A DNA stretch of 64,000 bases, taken from the NCBI GenBank assembly GCA_019828595.1, contig JAHQRK010000009.1, positions 2,480,001 through 2,544,000 of the forward strand. Reading direction: 5' to 3'. Within the stretch, counting starts at the first letter, position 1; the number at the start of each line of letters is the position of its first letter. This DNA is from Aphanomyces cochlioides. Its lineage: Eukaryota; Oomycota; Saprolegniomycetes; Saprolegniales; Verrucalvaceae. The notes below the pieces were generated by a model, which was not told the origin of the DNA, made no database searches, and worked only from the letters and a program-made list of their open reading frames with translations. Positions 1 to 9,197 of this stretch are shown one piece after another. The position numbers and the translations under genes were made by a program.

Positions 1-997
1 TATCCTAACGATTCTGGATGGGTAGACGCATGATACGCCATTGCACTTGGCTGCGAAGAATAAACACTTGGCTGTGGTCAAAGAGTTACTTGCTCATGGT
101 GCTAATGTTGACGCAGACGACTGGGTGGATCAATCCTTTTATCTCTACTTTGAAGCCTCATGATGCTCTACGATAAGCGAAGTGCTTTGTACTTGGCTGC
201 CCATCGTGGTCGAGTGGATATTGTCAAAGAGCTTTTAGCTCACGGCGCTTCCGTGGACAAGAAAACAAGGGTATGAGTCAACTTGTGGTCCATGGGCTGT
301 ACTCACTCTGTCAATCAACTAGCACGGGCGGTCTCCTCTGTTCTGTGCTGCCAACTGTGGTCATTTAAGAGTAGTCACGGCACTGCTGGACCTTGGCGCT
401 GGTTTAAGCACCCCAAATTACGTACAAAGACTACTGCAGATATAACTAACGTGACTGTGGAGTAGGAGGGTTGCACGCCACTGTACCAGGCAGCCAAGAA
501 AGGATTCGTGGTCGTGACCAAGGAACTACTCGCTCGTGGCGCAGCGACTGACACTGTTAGCAACATCATGTCAATACGGACTCTCATCCCGTTTCATTAG
601 AATGGCAATACTCCATTGCATTGGGCTTCCGAGAGAGGCCATCTTGATGTCGTGAAAGCACTCTTGGCTTACGGCGCCAATGTGAGGTTGCTCAACCAAG
701 TGAGCTCGACGAATGATCCAGTTCTCAATCATGGTCGATTTAGGAACGGGAAACTCCGCTCCATAAGGCGGCGATCCATAGTCGCTTGCCAATCATCCAA
801 GTACTTATCAACGCCGGGATCAGGACGAGAGCGCATAACAAGGTAGAGTGGTGACACGGAGCTTTGATCAAAGTGCTTGCTCGGTCTAGAGAGGCGAAAC
901 TGCCAGTGAGCTGGCATCTGACGAGGTCAAGGCATGGATTGAAAGGGTGAAATTAGCAAGGCCAAGGCTGAGCGCAAGACAATCGACACGCGACTGA
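1..997 (+). CDS. Ankyrin-repeat protein, 3' part of a multi-exon gene (tandem copy 1)
   Basis: The window opens inside an intron (1-25). Seven exons can be read: 26-124, 178-270, 323-421, 466-555 or 466-564, 601-699, 744-842 and 890-997, ending in TGA at 995-997. Most are 33 codons in phase 0, each one ankyrin module with a TPLH-type start (for example THDTPLHLAAKNKHLAVVKE) and a LLAHGA-type end. The last exon gives a short non-ankyrin tail (RGETASELASDEVKAW). Introns are about 44-53 bases. Two splice sites are irregular: the acceptor before 178 is AAG, and at 565 the expected GT reads AT, although a GT at 556 keeps frame. Ankyrin proteins bind other proteins; the partner is unknown. It may be functional or starting to decay. 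It is closely related to the next two genes. Confidence 0.8.
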
Positions 998-1160
998 GAG
1001 GCTATGATGAAGTCACTCCATCATCACCAGCTTACACACTTGATTCCCAGATTTCCAAATTATGGTTAAAAGTAAATAAAAGTCGTTTAAGAACATTAAA
1101 GAAATTGTGCAAAATAGAAAAAGAATACATGGCATTGATCTCGTGAACTGCTGATATAAC

Positions 1161-2613
1161 ATGCCAGTACACCGTCCCGACCACTGGGCGGCGATGCTGT
1201 GTGACGATGAAGACGTTTCGGCAGACGAACTGCTCTTTGAGGCCTCTTTCACCGGCGATTTGGCCAGTCTACGCACACAGCTGAGTCTTGGCGCCGATGT
1301 CAACTGGAGAAACTACGTACGATCAATGGACCACGTTGACTTGACCCCATGCGTTTGATAGGTAATGATGACGCCACTGCACATGGCTTCAGTCGTTGGC
1401 AATGTCCATGTGATCAAGGAATTGCTCGCTCATGGCGCAAATCATGACCTGAATGAACATGCACAGAAGACGCTCAATTTTGTCCATGGCAAAGTTCTTT
1501 GGATAGATGGAACACACGCCGCTGCTTCTTGCAGCACGAGAAGGACAACTCGAAGTGGTCAAAGAGTTACTAGCTCAAGGAGCTTCCTTGCATGCGTACA
1601 ATGAGGTAATTGACCCAACAGAGTGCTCAATAATGACCGTGCTGCTCTTATAGTTCGGTGAAAAATCGTTGCACCTTGCGGCAAGGAATAAGCACTTCGA
1701 CGTTATGAAAGTGTTGATAGCTCATGGTGCTCCTATTCCTCAAATTGACAAGGTAAATGGTAAATCTTGAGCCTTTGAATGCTCATGGAGTTCTAGGAAG
1801 GCAGAACTGCAATGTACTGGGCTGTCTACCACGGTTGAAAAGATTTGGTCAAGGAACTCTTCGCCCTCGGAGCTACTGTGGGCAACGAGACAGAGGTACG
1901 ATGCACTCCAAAGCTGGAACTTTATGTTTGCGTCACTAGGAAGAGATGCCAGCCCTCTTTGGCGCTGTCATATGTGGTCATTTAAACTTGGTCAAGCTCT
2001 TGTTGGCCCGTGGCGCAGACGTTGATGCGATAAATTTCGTACTGACACCGTCGAGGAGTTTGTTTTCAATGCCTTTTGATTAGGATGGCGTCACGGCGTT
2101 GCATCAGGCTGCAAGGAAGGGATACGTCGACGTGGTTAAGGAATTGCTAGCCCATGGCGCTGCTGTTGATGCGTCGGATCAAGTACAATTAGCTATTCGT
2201 TCACAGACCGATTAATGATGCCAATTAGGACAGAAATACTGCGCTAAGTTGGGCTGCCGAGAGAGGACAAGTGGAGATGGTGAAGGTACTTTTGGCTCAT
2301 GACGCTGCTGTGAATTTGACTAACGAAGTAAGCCCCCGACTTGCCTTTTATATTGATTCTGGTTGATTTAGGATGGGGCAACTCCACTCCACAAGGCATC
2401 AATGAAAGGTCGTTTGGCTGTCATAGAAGTGCTTTTAGAGGCTGGCGCTGACTCAACCTTGACGGATTTGTTACGCTGGCATTTCCACGCGCTCATGATT
2501 TTTTCTTGCTATAGAGAGGCGAAACTGCTCGTGATTTGGGTTCTGACGACGTCAGAGCATTGTTTCACAAAAGCAGCAAAAGGAGAAAGATATCAAACGA
2601 TTCGCTTAGCTAA
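1161..2613 (+). pseudogene. Ankyrin-repeat gene, tandem copy 2, probably broken
   Basis: Starts at ATG 1161 (MPVHRPDHWAAMLCDDED), with exon 1 ending at 1316 and then one-repeat exons: 1362-1460, 1507-1605, 1654-1752, 1797-1895 and four more, with a last exon 2515-2613 that ends like copies 1 and 3 (RGETARDLGSDDVRALF). Exon 5 has an in-frame TGA at 1836-1838 where copies 1 and 3 have CGA (Arg). The last donor has lost a base: the phase-0 boundary at 2470/2471 reads TTG-TTACGC instead of TTG-GTATGA, so the nearest GT shifts frame. The donor after 1460 is GC rather than GT. Two independent lesions make this a likely pseudogene; exon 5 skipping would remove the TGA and keep frame. The family is certain, the broken state probable. 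Confidence 0.8.
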
Positions 2614-2735
2614 ATCAGTAAATTAGACAACTAGAAATACTCTATAAGGCGAATTATCGGGCAAAGAAGAGCTTGATCGGCGCAATGAAAGTTGCTCGTA
2701 GCATTGTCATGCAGAAATTGAAACCCTCCAAGATA

Positions 2736-2792
2736 CAATATATTGTTGTGAATATTGTCAATACAATAAATATATTGTTTATTTAAAGACAA
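2736..2792. repeat. AT-rich ATATTG/CAATAT inverted motif cluster
   Basis: Several CAATAT and ATATTG words occur in both orientations between ankyrin copies 2 and 3. A similar cluster lies at 16622-16706. It could be a hairpin-forming spacer or the remnant of a MITE. Confidence 0.4.
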
Positions 2793-2894
2793 TAAAAGAA
2801 AATAGAAGAAAGAGTCTAAAATAGAAAAAGAATTGTTTTTATTGCTTGGATTGCAAATTTTTGCATCACATCATTGCGACGACGAGTGTTCAGG

Positions 2895-4277
2895 ATGAGC
2901 GAGGATGAAAACATCGAAGAGCTCCTTTATGCCGCTGCTCTCAGTGGCGATGTGGCCAAAGTTCGCACGCAACTCAGTCTTGGAGCGTACGTCAACTGGC
3001 AAAACGACGTACGGCGAAGGATCTTGATGGATTGGCCTCAACGTTCGATAGACACAGATGACACCTATGCACATAGCTTCAGCCAAAGGTCATCTGAATG
3101 TAGTTGAGGAGCTGCTCGACCATGGCGCTATGGCAGATATGACCGATCAGGTGGACCAACCTCATATTTTTGTGGTTTACACGTTTTTCCGACCTAGATT
3201 GGGCAAACACCACTGCATCTAGCTGCACAGCAAGGACACATCACCGTGGTGAAAGCGCTTCTTTCCCATGGGGCTGCTGTAGACGCGGTCGATGAGGTAA
3301 ATCAAGCCTTGGAGCGCTATATAATGATGATTCTGGTTGTTTAGAAGAATGAAGCGCCACTGCATTTGGCAGCGAAGAATAAACACTTGAGCGTGATCAA
3401 AGAATTACTTGGCCATGGTGCTGACATCGATGCGGTTGACAGTGCAAGTCAAATTTTGAGTATTTCCATTTTCAAAGAGTTGTAGGAGGGTAGAGATGCT
3501 CTGTACTGGGCTTCGCACCGTGGTCGAGTGGATATTGTCAAGGAACTTTTGGCTCGGGGTTCTTCTGTGAACCATGCCTCGGTGGTACGAGACAACATTG
3601 GATCTTATTGCTCAAACTTGTGGTCTAGAATGAGAGGACAACCCTACTTTGCGCTGTAAATTGTGGTCATTCCAATGTGGTCAAGATATTGCTAGACCAT
3701 GGGGCTGCTGTAGATTCCACAACTATTGTACCAGTACTACCGAAGATATCCTTATCATGGCATTGAACTAGGATGGCTACACACTGCTGTCTCAAGCTGC
3801 AAGGAAAGGATATACTAGCGTCGTCAAGGAATTACTCGCCCATGGCGCGGATGTCAATGCACGTCATGAAGAAGTAAGAACTTCAGGTCCACCGAGAATT
3901 GGCGGTTAAACAGGATGGAAACACTGCGCTAATTTGGGCTGCCGAGAGAGGCCTAGTCGAGATGGTGAAAGAACTCGTAGCTCACGGTGCGGATGTGAAT
4001 TTGGCCAACGAGGTAAGGTCGAAAACGCATCGTCCATCCTGATATTGAGTCAGGACGGGGAAACTCCACTCCACGGGGCGTCTAGGAACGGTCGCTTGGC
4101 GATCATAGATGTCCTTTTGAACGCTGGGGCAAATACAAGCTTGCAGACCTTGGTATGATGATACCTCGTCGCTGCTGTGATTCTTTCATGCTGTAGAAAG
4201 GCAAAACTGCTCGTGAGGTGAGCTCTGAGGTCACAAAGGCGTGGTTTATCAAGAGGCAAAAAATAGAAGACAATTAA
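2895..4277 (+). CDS. Ankyrin-repeat protein, tandem copy 3, intact, 10 exons
   Basis: ATG 2895 (MSEDENIEELLYAAALSGDV) to TAA 4275-4277, about 329 residues. Exon 1 (2895-3008) encodes a 38-residue cap. Exons 2-9 are 3052-3150, 3198-3296, 3345-3443, 3486-3584 and four more, each 33 codons (one is 34), all phase 0 and each exactly one ankyrin repeat. Exon 10 (4197-4277) gives a 26-residue charged tail. Introns are about 41-48 bases. The donor after 3443 is GC in a good GC-AG context (AGT|GCAAGT). No stop or frame break was found. No signal peptide or other domain is visible, so a cytosolic scaffold is inferred. The exon-repeat register means any exon can be lost, doubled or skipped without breaking frame. 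Confidence 0.85.
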
Positions 4278-4706
4278 CCAGCTCACAGGAGTAATGGCAG
4301 TCAGAGTCGTCGAGTTACAATGCAGGAGCACAGCTACGATGGCCCCACAACTGGACATTATACGTTGACTTCATTCATGGATGCTTTCACACCCGTTCAA
4401 AGTACAACACTCGTGCAGGGCGGCTTGCAAAATGATCATGGCTTAGGTGGAAACAGGAAAAGTCAATGCTTCATCAGTGTGTCGATGTCGCAATGCTCGA
4501 ACATCCGTCATTGACATCTTTCAACATTCGCATGGAATTCAGACATTTCATTTGTGTGAACTTCGGCGGGTTGTATAGCGTTTTGCAGGTCCTATTACCT
4601 TTCATATGTAATTTTATAAACTATAATATTATGCAGTTTTCTATAATAAACGGTGCATTATTATGCGTCCGGATGTCAAAGTTGGCGCGAAAAGTAAAAA
4701 CGCATC
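4278..4706. other. Intergenic, no gene seen
   Basis: AT-rich toward the 3' end, just before the Tipin-like gene. No spliced reading frame, RNA gene or repeat is supported here. Confidence 0.5.
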
Positions 4707-5792
4707 ATGGCCGGACGATGGGAGGACAGCTCAGCCGTGTTGGAGGAAAGCGCGGCGCGGAAACGAGAGCGAGCACTGGATTGGACGGAAGAAGATGCGT
4801 CACTAGGTGAAGAGAAAAAAGAAGGAGAGGAACCACCAGCCAAGCCAAAGAAGAAGCGAAACATCTTCTCGGATCAGCTCATTGTTGGCGCGCGCGGCTT
4901 CTCGTACATCTATAACACATTTCCAACACACTTCAATCGAGGAGACGTGATCGAAGGAAGTGAAGCCAATGCGCTCCGTGATCTAATTTCCGGGTACAAA
5001 GAGTGGGCGTTTGAATTGTACCCAGGGCTCAATTTTGACGATCTGATTGAACGAACAGAAGTGATTGCCAAGAAAGCATCAGTCACAGCCTTGATACAAG
5101 ACCTACGACAGCAAGAACGTAAACGTGGTGAGCCAGAAGAAGAAGAGCTTCCTCTTCCGTCGGCGAGTGAGCAATGGGATGCCATGCGAAGTCATGAAGC
5201 AGCAACAAACCCGTCGGACTGGTCAACACAAGCCAAGGTCACTCCAAAGACCTTTCGATTGGAAGAAGACAGTGAAGGAGAGACAGAGTTTGATGTTTCT
5301 GGGATCCAAGGCAGTACGCGCCGTGTTGAAGATGATGACGAGGGCGAAGCTGAATTTGAAATCGCTCCTTTGAAGCCGGTCCGTCAGGAAGGTGGAAGCA
5401 CAGATCAAACCCAGGAAAAAGCTCAAGACGACGAAGTTGAAGCACTGAGCGTACAAGAGCGCGCGCGACTAGCTGAGGAGGAGGATGAAGGTGAGGCAAA
5501 GTTTGAAGTCGAACCCGTCAAGCCAATTCAACACGAAGATCAGGATAACGAGGCAGCAGAGGACGGTCAGGAGACTGTTCGAATCGATGAGCATGAATCC
5601 GTTGAGCAGGAGACACAATGCATTCCCGACAGCGATGAAAATGAAGGCATCATGCATCCAAACGGCAATGAATCGGCAATGGATGCTGACGAAATTGCTC
5701 CACAGGACGAAGAATTTGCTTCAACGCTCGCCACCGTCTTGGCCGAGAACGACGACGACGACGAAACACAGATGGACCTTCCCAAGGAATAG
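4707..5792 (+). CDS. Tipin/Swi3/Csm3-family replication fork protection protein
   Basis: Single exon, 361 residues, ATG 4707. After a charged N-terminus with a basic patch (KPKKKR, a likely nuclear signal) comes a Swi3-type domain at about residues 50-130, with the family's hallmark YKEWAFELYP followed by NFDDLIERTEVIAKKASV and IQDLRQQERKR. The remaining two thirds is acidic and low in complexity (runs of EEDEGEAKFE and DEGEAEFE types). Tipin works with Timeless/Tof1 to stabilise stalled forks and support checkpoint signalling; this role comes from the family. The acidic tail with repeated EGE[AT][EK]FE units is unusual and may be a binding tail. An alternative is a divergent Swi3-only protein. 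Confidence 0.8.
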   Translation: MAGRWEDSSAVLEESAARKRERALDWTEEDASLGEEKKEGEEPPAKPKKKRNIFSDQLIVGARGFSYIYNTFPTHFNRGDVIEGSEANALRDLISGYKEWAFELYPGLNFDDLIERTEVIAKKASVTALIQDLRQQERKRGEPEEEELPLPSASEQWDAMRSHEAATNPSDWSTQAKVTPKTFRLEEDSEGETEFDVSGIQGSTRRVEDDDEGEAEFEIAPLKPVRQEGGSTDQTQEKAQDDEVEALSVQERARLAEEEDEGEAKFEVEPVKPIQHEDQDNEAAEDGQETVRIDEHESVEQETQCIPDSDENEGIMHPNGNESAMDADEIAPQDEEFASTLATVLAENDDDDETQMDLPKE

Positions 5793-5865
5793 AGAATGAA
5801 CGAGAGCTTGCATGTAGTTGTTACACTGTGAATGGGTCTATCCAAGATGTCGTCTAGTCTTTACT

Positions 5866-6243
5866 TCAAACGCTTGGAGCGGCGTCGGACGTGAGAGCAC
5901 GGTCGTTTGCCATGATTTGCCTATTGAGATCCCGTAAGATTCGATGGAAGGAGGCAAATGAGATAGCAAATACCTTCTTGGGCTTGCGCGAGTTTCGCCC
6001 GAGAAGTTGCATGCCGACGATAGGTTCCGAGGACAAGCGCATGTTCTCCAAGACGGCGTCCAACGCTGAGTCTGGTTGGAACAAGATGGCATTGCGAACT
6101 GGAAGAGTCGGCGCGGCCGGAGGAAAGCTTCGGGACACTTCAAACGTGGAGAGCGAGGCTACATAGAGCAAAGAAAGGTCGTAAGAACAGTCATATTCAT
6201 CGAGAAAATGTTGTACCAACGCGCGGCGCGGCTCGGACAGCAC
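5866..6243 (-). CDS. Hypothetical protein, start unclear
   Basis: A 125-codon open frame ends just beyond the Tipin-like gene and converges with it. It reads as a real protein (for example SFPPAAPTLPVRNAILF, MRLSSEPIVGMQLLGRN), but the only starts in frame are GTG at 6243 or CTG at 6240. An in-frame TGA lies seven codons upstream with no acceptor between. An ATG at 6261 is in another frame. A frameshift, a non-ATG start or a later ATG are all possible. I do not recognise the family. Confidence 0.4.
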   Translation of the reverse strand: MLSEPRRALVQHFLDEYDCSYDLSLLYVASLSTFEVSRSFPPAAPTLPVRNAILFQPDSALDAVLENMRLSSEPIVGMQLLGRNSRKPKKVFAISFASFHRILRDLNRQIMANDRALTSDAAPSV

Positions 6244-6609
6244 GGAGCAAGGCCAGCATGATCACGATTGAGTTTTTGCTGGCTGTTAAGTGTGTACTGT
6301 GAAACATAATAAAATATTAATTTTGAAAATAAAAATACTCGACAAGGAACATTTATAACTTAATACTCAAAATCTGGTGTATCTATTTCTTATGAACCTT
6401 CTTCTCACTATTTTCCCTTTAAAAAAATGCCCTGGTTATCACCGCGCTGTGCAGCATTTATGAGAATTTATCCAGTTCACTTTTATTCCCAAAAAGCTCC
6501 GAGTATCGCTTTCAAAATTTGGCTTTTCTCTCTCATAATATCCAGAAAAATACATTTAACTGTGAAATATTTTACAAATATTAATTTATACAGTTTTTGA
6601 TCATTTTTG
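6244..6609. other. AT-rich intergenic region before SYF1
   Basis: Rich in AAAATA and TTTAAC words; it probably holds the promoters of the flanking divergent genes. No TATA box or other motif could be set apart from the AT background. Confidence 0.5.
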
Positions 6610-6624
6610 ATGGTTTGTGGCCCC

Positions 6625-9164
6625 ATGACGGCGGCAACAACATTGGTCGCGATGGATGATGTCCGCGCGTATCTACAGGTACACCGCCGCGTTTTCTCGG
6701 TAAAGTCACGAATATCCTTAGTCGGACGAGTCTTTGGAAGCTCAATTCGAAGAAGACGTGAAGCGAAACCCGTATTCGATCGATACTTGGACATCGTACT
6801 TGAACCTTCTCCACACAAAACCGCAAGGTACAAGGCTCTCTGAGAAGCGCATTGCGATCTACCGCCGCGCTCTCGGCTACGTTCCTCTTAGCTATAAGCT
6901 ATGGAAACGTTTCCTTGACGAAACCTTTGCGCTCGTACGAGGATTGCGCATTGATGCGCCTGAATACACAGACTTGAAGCAGTTGTACGAAGATGCGCTC
7001 GTTCATCTGCACAAAATGCCACGTATTTGGCTGCAGTACGTCCAACTACTGGAGCATCTTTGTCTGGGGACAGAGACTCGTCGTGCGTACGATCGAGCAC
7101 TGCGTGCACTACCAATTACACAACACAAGCGAATTTGGACACCATATCTAGCATTCATCCATGCTCAGGGCGTTCCTGCGACGGCGATTCGAGTCTACCG
7201 TCGCTATCTCATGTTTGAACCGACAGGACGTGAAGCTTATGTGCGATACCTTTTATCCATGGAATTGTGGGAAGAGGCCAGTCTCCAACTCGTTCAAGTG
7301 CTCAATATGCCTCAGACTGCGTCACGACATACTCTTTGGATGGAACTATGTACACTGATCAGCTCGCATCCTGATGAAGTGAGCTCGTCGCTGAACGTCG
7401 AAGCGATTCTCCGATCAGGCGTTCATTTATTCTCCGACGAAGTGGGCCGGTTTTGGTGCGCCTTGGCGACGTATTATATGCGTTTGGGTATGTTTGAGAA
7501 CGCCCGTGACGTTTACGAAGAAGGCTTGGTACGCTGGTCCTCGAATTTATATGTCCTGACGTGAAATCTAGACGGCAGTGCTAACAGTTCGCGATTTCAG
7601 CTTGATTTTCGACGCTTATGTCAAATTCCTCGAAGCGCTCGTCGCTGCCGAGATGCAGGTTGCTCTTATTCAAGCATTATAGTCATCAAATGGTCTTATG
7701 CATCTCTAGAACCCCGAGGAGCTCACGAGAACGCTGCAATTGTACGAAGATCTAGCAGAACGCCGTCCACTCTTGCTAAACGCAGTGTTCCTTCGGCAAA
7801 ATCCACATGCAGTGAAGGAATGGCAAAAGCGCATTGTGCTGCATGAAGCTTCACCTCTCCAAGTTGTCCGAACATACACAGAAGCGATCAAAACCATCGA
7901 TCCCATGCAAGCTGTCGGCTCTCTCAGCTCTCTTTGGGTTGATTTTGCAAAATACTACGAATCCCATGGAGATTTCAACAACGCGCGGTCGGTTTTCCGC
8001 AAAGCGATGGCACAGACAGCTTGGAAAAGCACCGACGAGCGCGCGACGCTCCTCTGCGCATTTGTGGACTTTGAACTCCGAGTTGAAGAATTCGATGCTG
8101 CCCTCGAATTGATCCGAAATGGCTGCACGCAACGCGTTTTGGCAAAATCTTTGAAAGTCTGGAGCTTGCGTGTCGACTTGGAAGAGAGTTTAGGCGACGT
8201 CGATTCGACGCGTGCGGCGTATGACCGCTGCATGGAGCTCAAAGTGGCGACACCCCAGCTTTTACTGCAGTACACAGCCTACTTGGAGAGCAACTCGTAC
8301 TTTGAGGAGGCCTTTCAAGTGTACGAGCGCGCGCTAGCGCTCTTCCCGACATTCCCACACGCCAAGGACATCTGGACGGCGTATTTGACAGCGTTTGTCA
8401 GACGCTACCAGGGCTCCAAGATTGAACGAGCGCGTGATCTATTCAATCAAGTGCTGCGCGTGGCCCCCGCGTCTGATTTGGCGCCATTCTTCAAGCAATT
8501 TGCGTCTTTGGAAGAGAATTACGGCTTGTGGCGGAACGCCCAGGCAATTTACGAGCGCGCGACGAACGAAATCGAAGAATCGACGGCACAATTGGATCTC
8601 TATCGGTATTACATCAAGAAAGCCCAAGAAAATGCCGGTGTCGTCGCCGTCCGTGCGATTTACGAGCGTGCAATGGCGCATCTCCCCAACGAGACCGTAT
8701 GGCGCTTGGGACTCGAATTCTGCACGTTTGAGACCGCGATGGGCGAAATCCATCGCGCGCGTGGTGTCTTCAATCATATTTCTCAATGCTGCGATCCGAG
8801 AGTCACTGAAGAATCGTTCTGGAGTCGCTGGCACGCATTTGAGCTTGAACATGGCAACGAAGAAACCTTTTTGGACATGTTGCGCATCAAACGCAGTGTG
8901 CAGTTGCAATATGCGACTGTAAATTACATTGGATCGGCCGCCGGTGCGCTGGACATGGTCCCAAGCAGTTCCAATGCGACGCAGAGCAGCAGTTTCACAC
9001 CCGCTGACGCCATGCAGCAGCTCGAAGCCAAGGAAGAAGAAGAACAGCAAGAAGTCCAAGCAGAAAGCGCCGTGGAAGCTGTCAAGAACGACGAAGAAAT
9101 CGATCTCGACATGGTCGAAGAGCAACCCGTGCCAGAATCGGTCTTTCGTGGCAAAAAGAAATAA
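6625..9164 (+). CDS. SYF1: Pre-mRNA splicing factor SYF1 (XAB2), HAT-repeat protein
   Basis: Four exons: 6625-6678, 6722-7528, 7572-7658 and 7710-9164, joined in phase 0 across introns of 43, 43 and 51 bases; about 800 residues (human XAB2 is about 855). In-frame ATGs at 6610, 6625 and 6652 are all possible starts. The product is built almost wholly of half-TPR (HAT) helical repeats (W..Y..FE...G....AR.IYERAL type). The splice at 7528/7572 restores the family motif TVRDFSLIFDAY, and exon 4 carries RRPLLLNAVFLRQNPH, typical of SYF1. The C-terminus is acidic. SYF1 is part of the Prp19/NTC complex in the nucleus and helps activate the spliceosome. Crooked-neck (CRNKL1) shares HAT repeats, but these motifs favour SYF1. 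Confidence 0.92.
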
Positions 9165-9197
9165 TTTGCGCTAAATTTATCTAAATTTAGATTCCAA

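Noticed and set aside
8439..9125. A 228-codon minus-strand frame under SYF1
   Set aside because: Complement of the HAT-repeat exon; SYF1 evidence is decisive.
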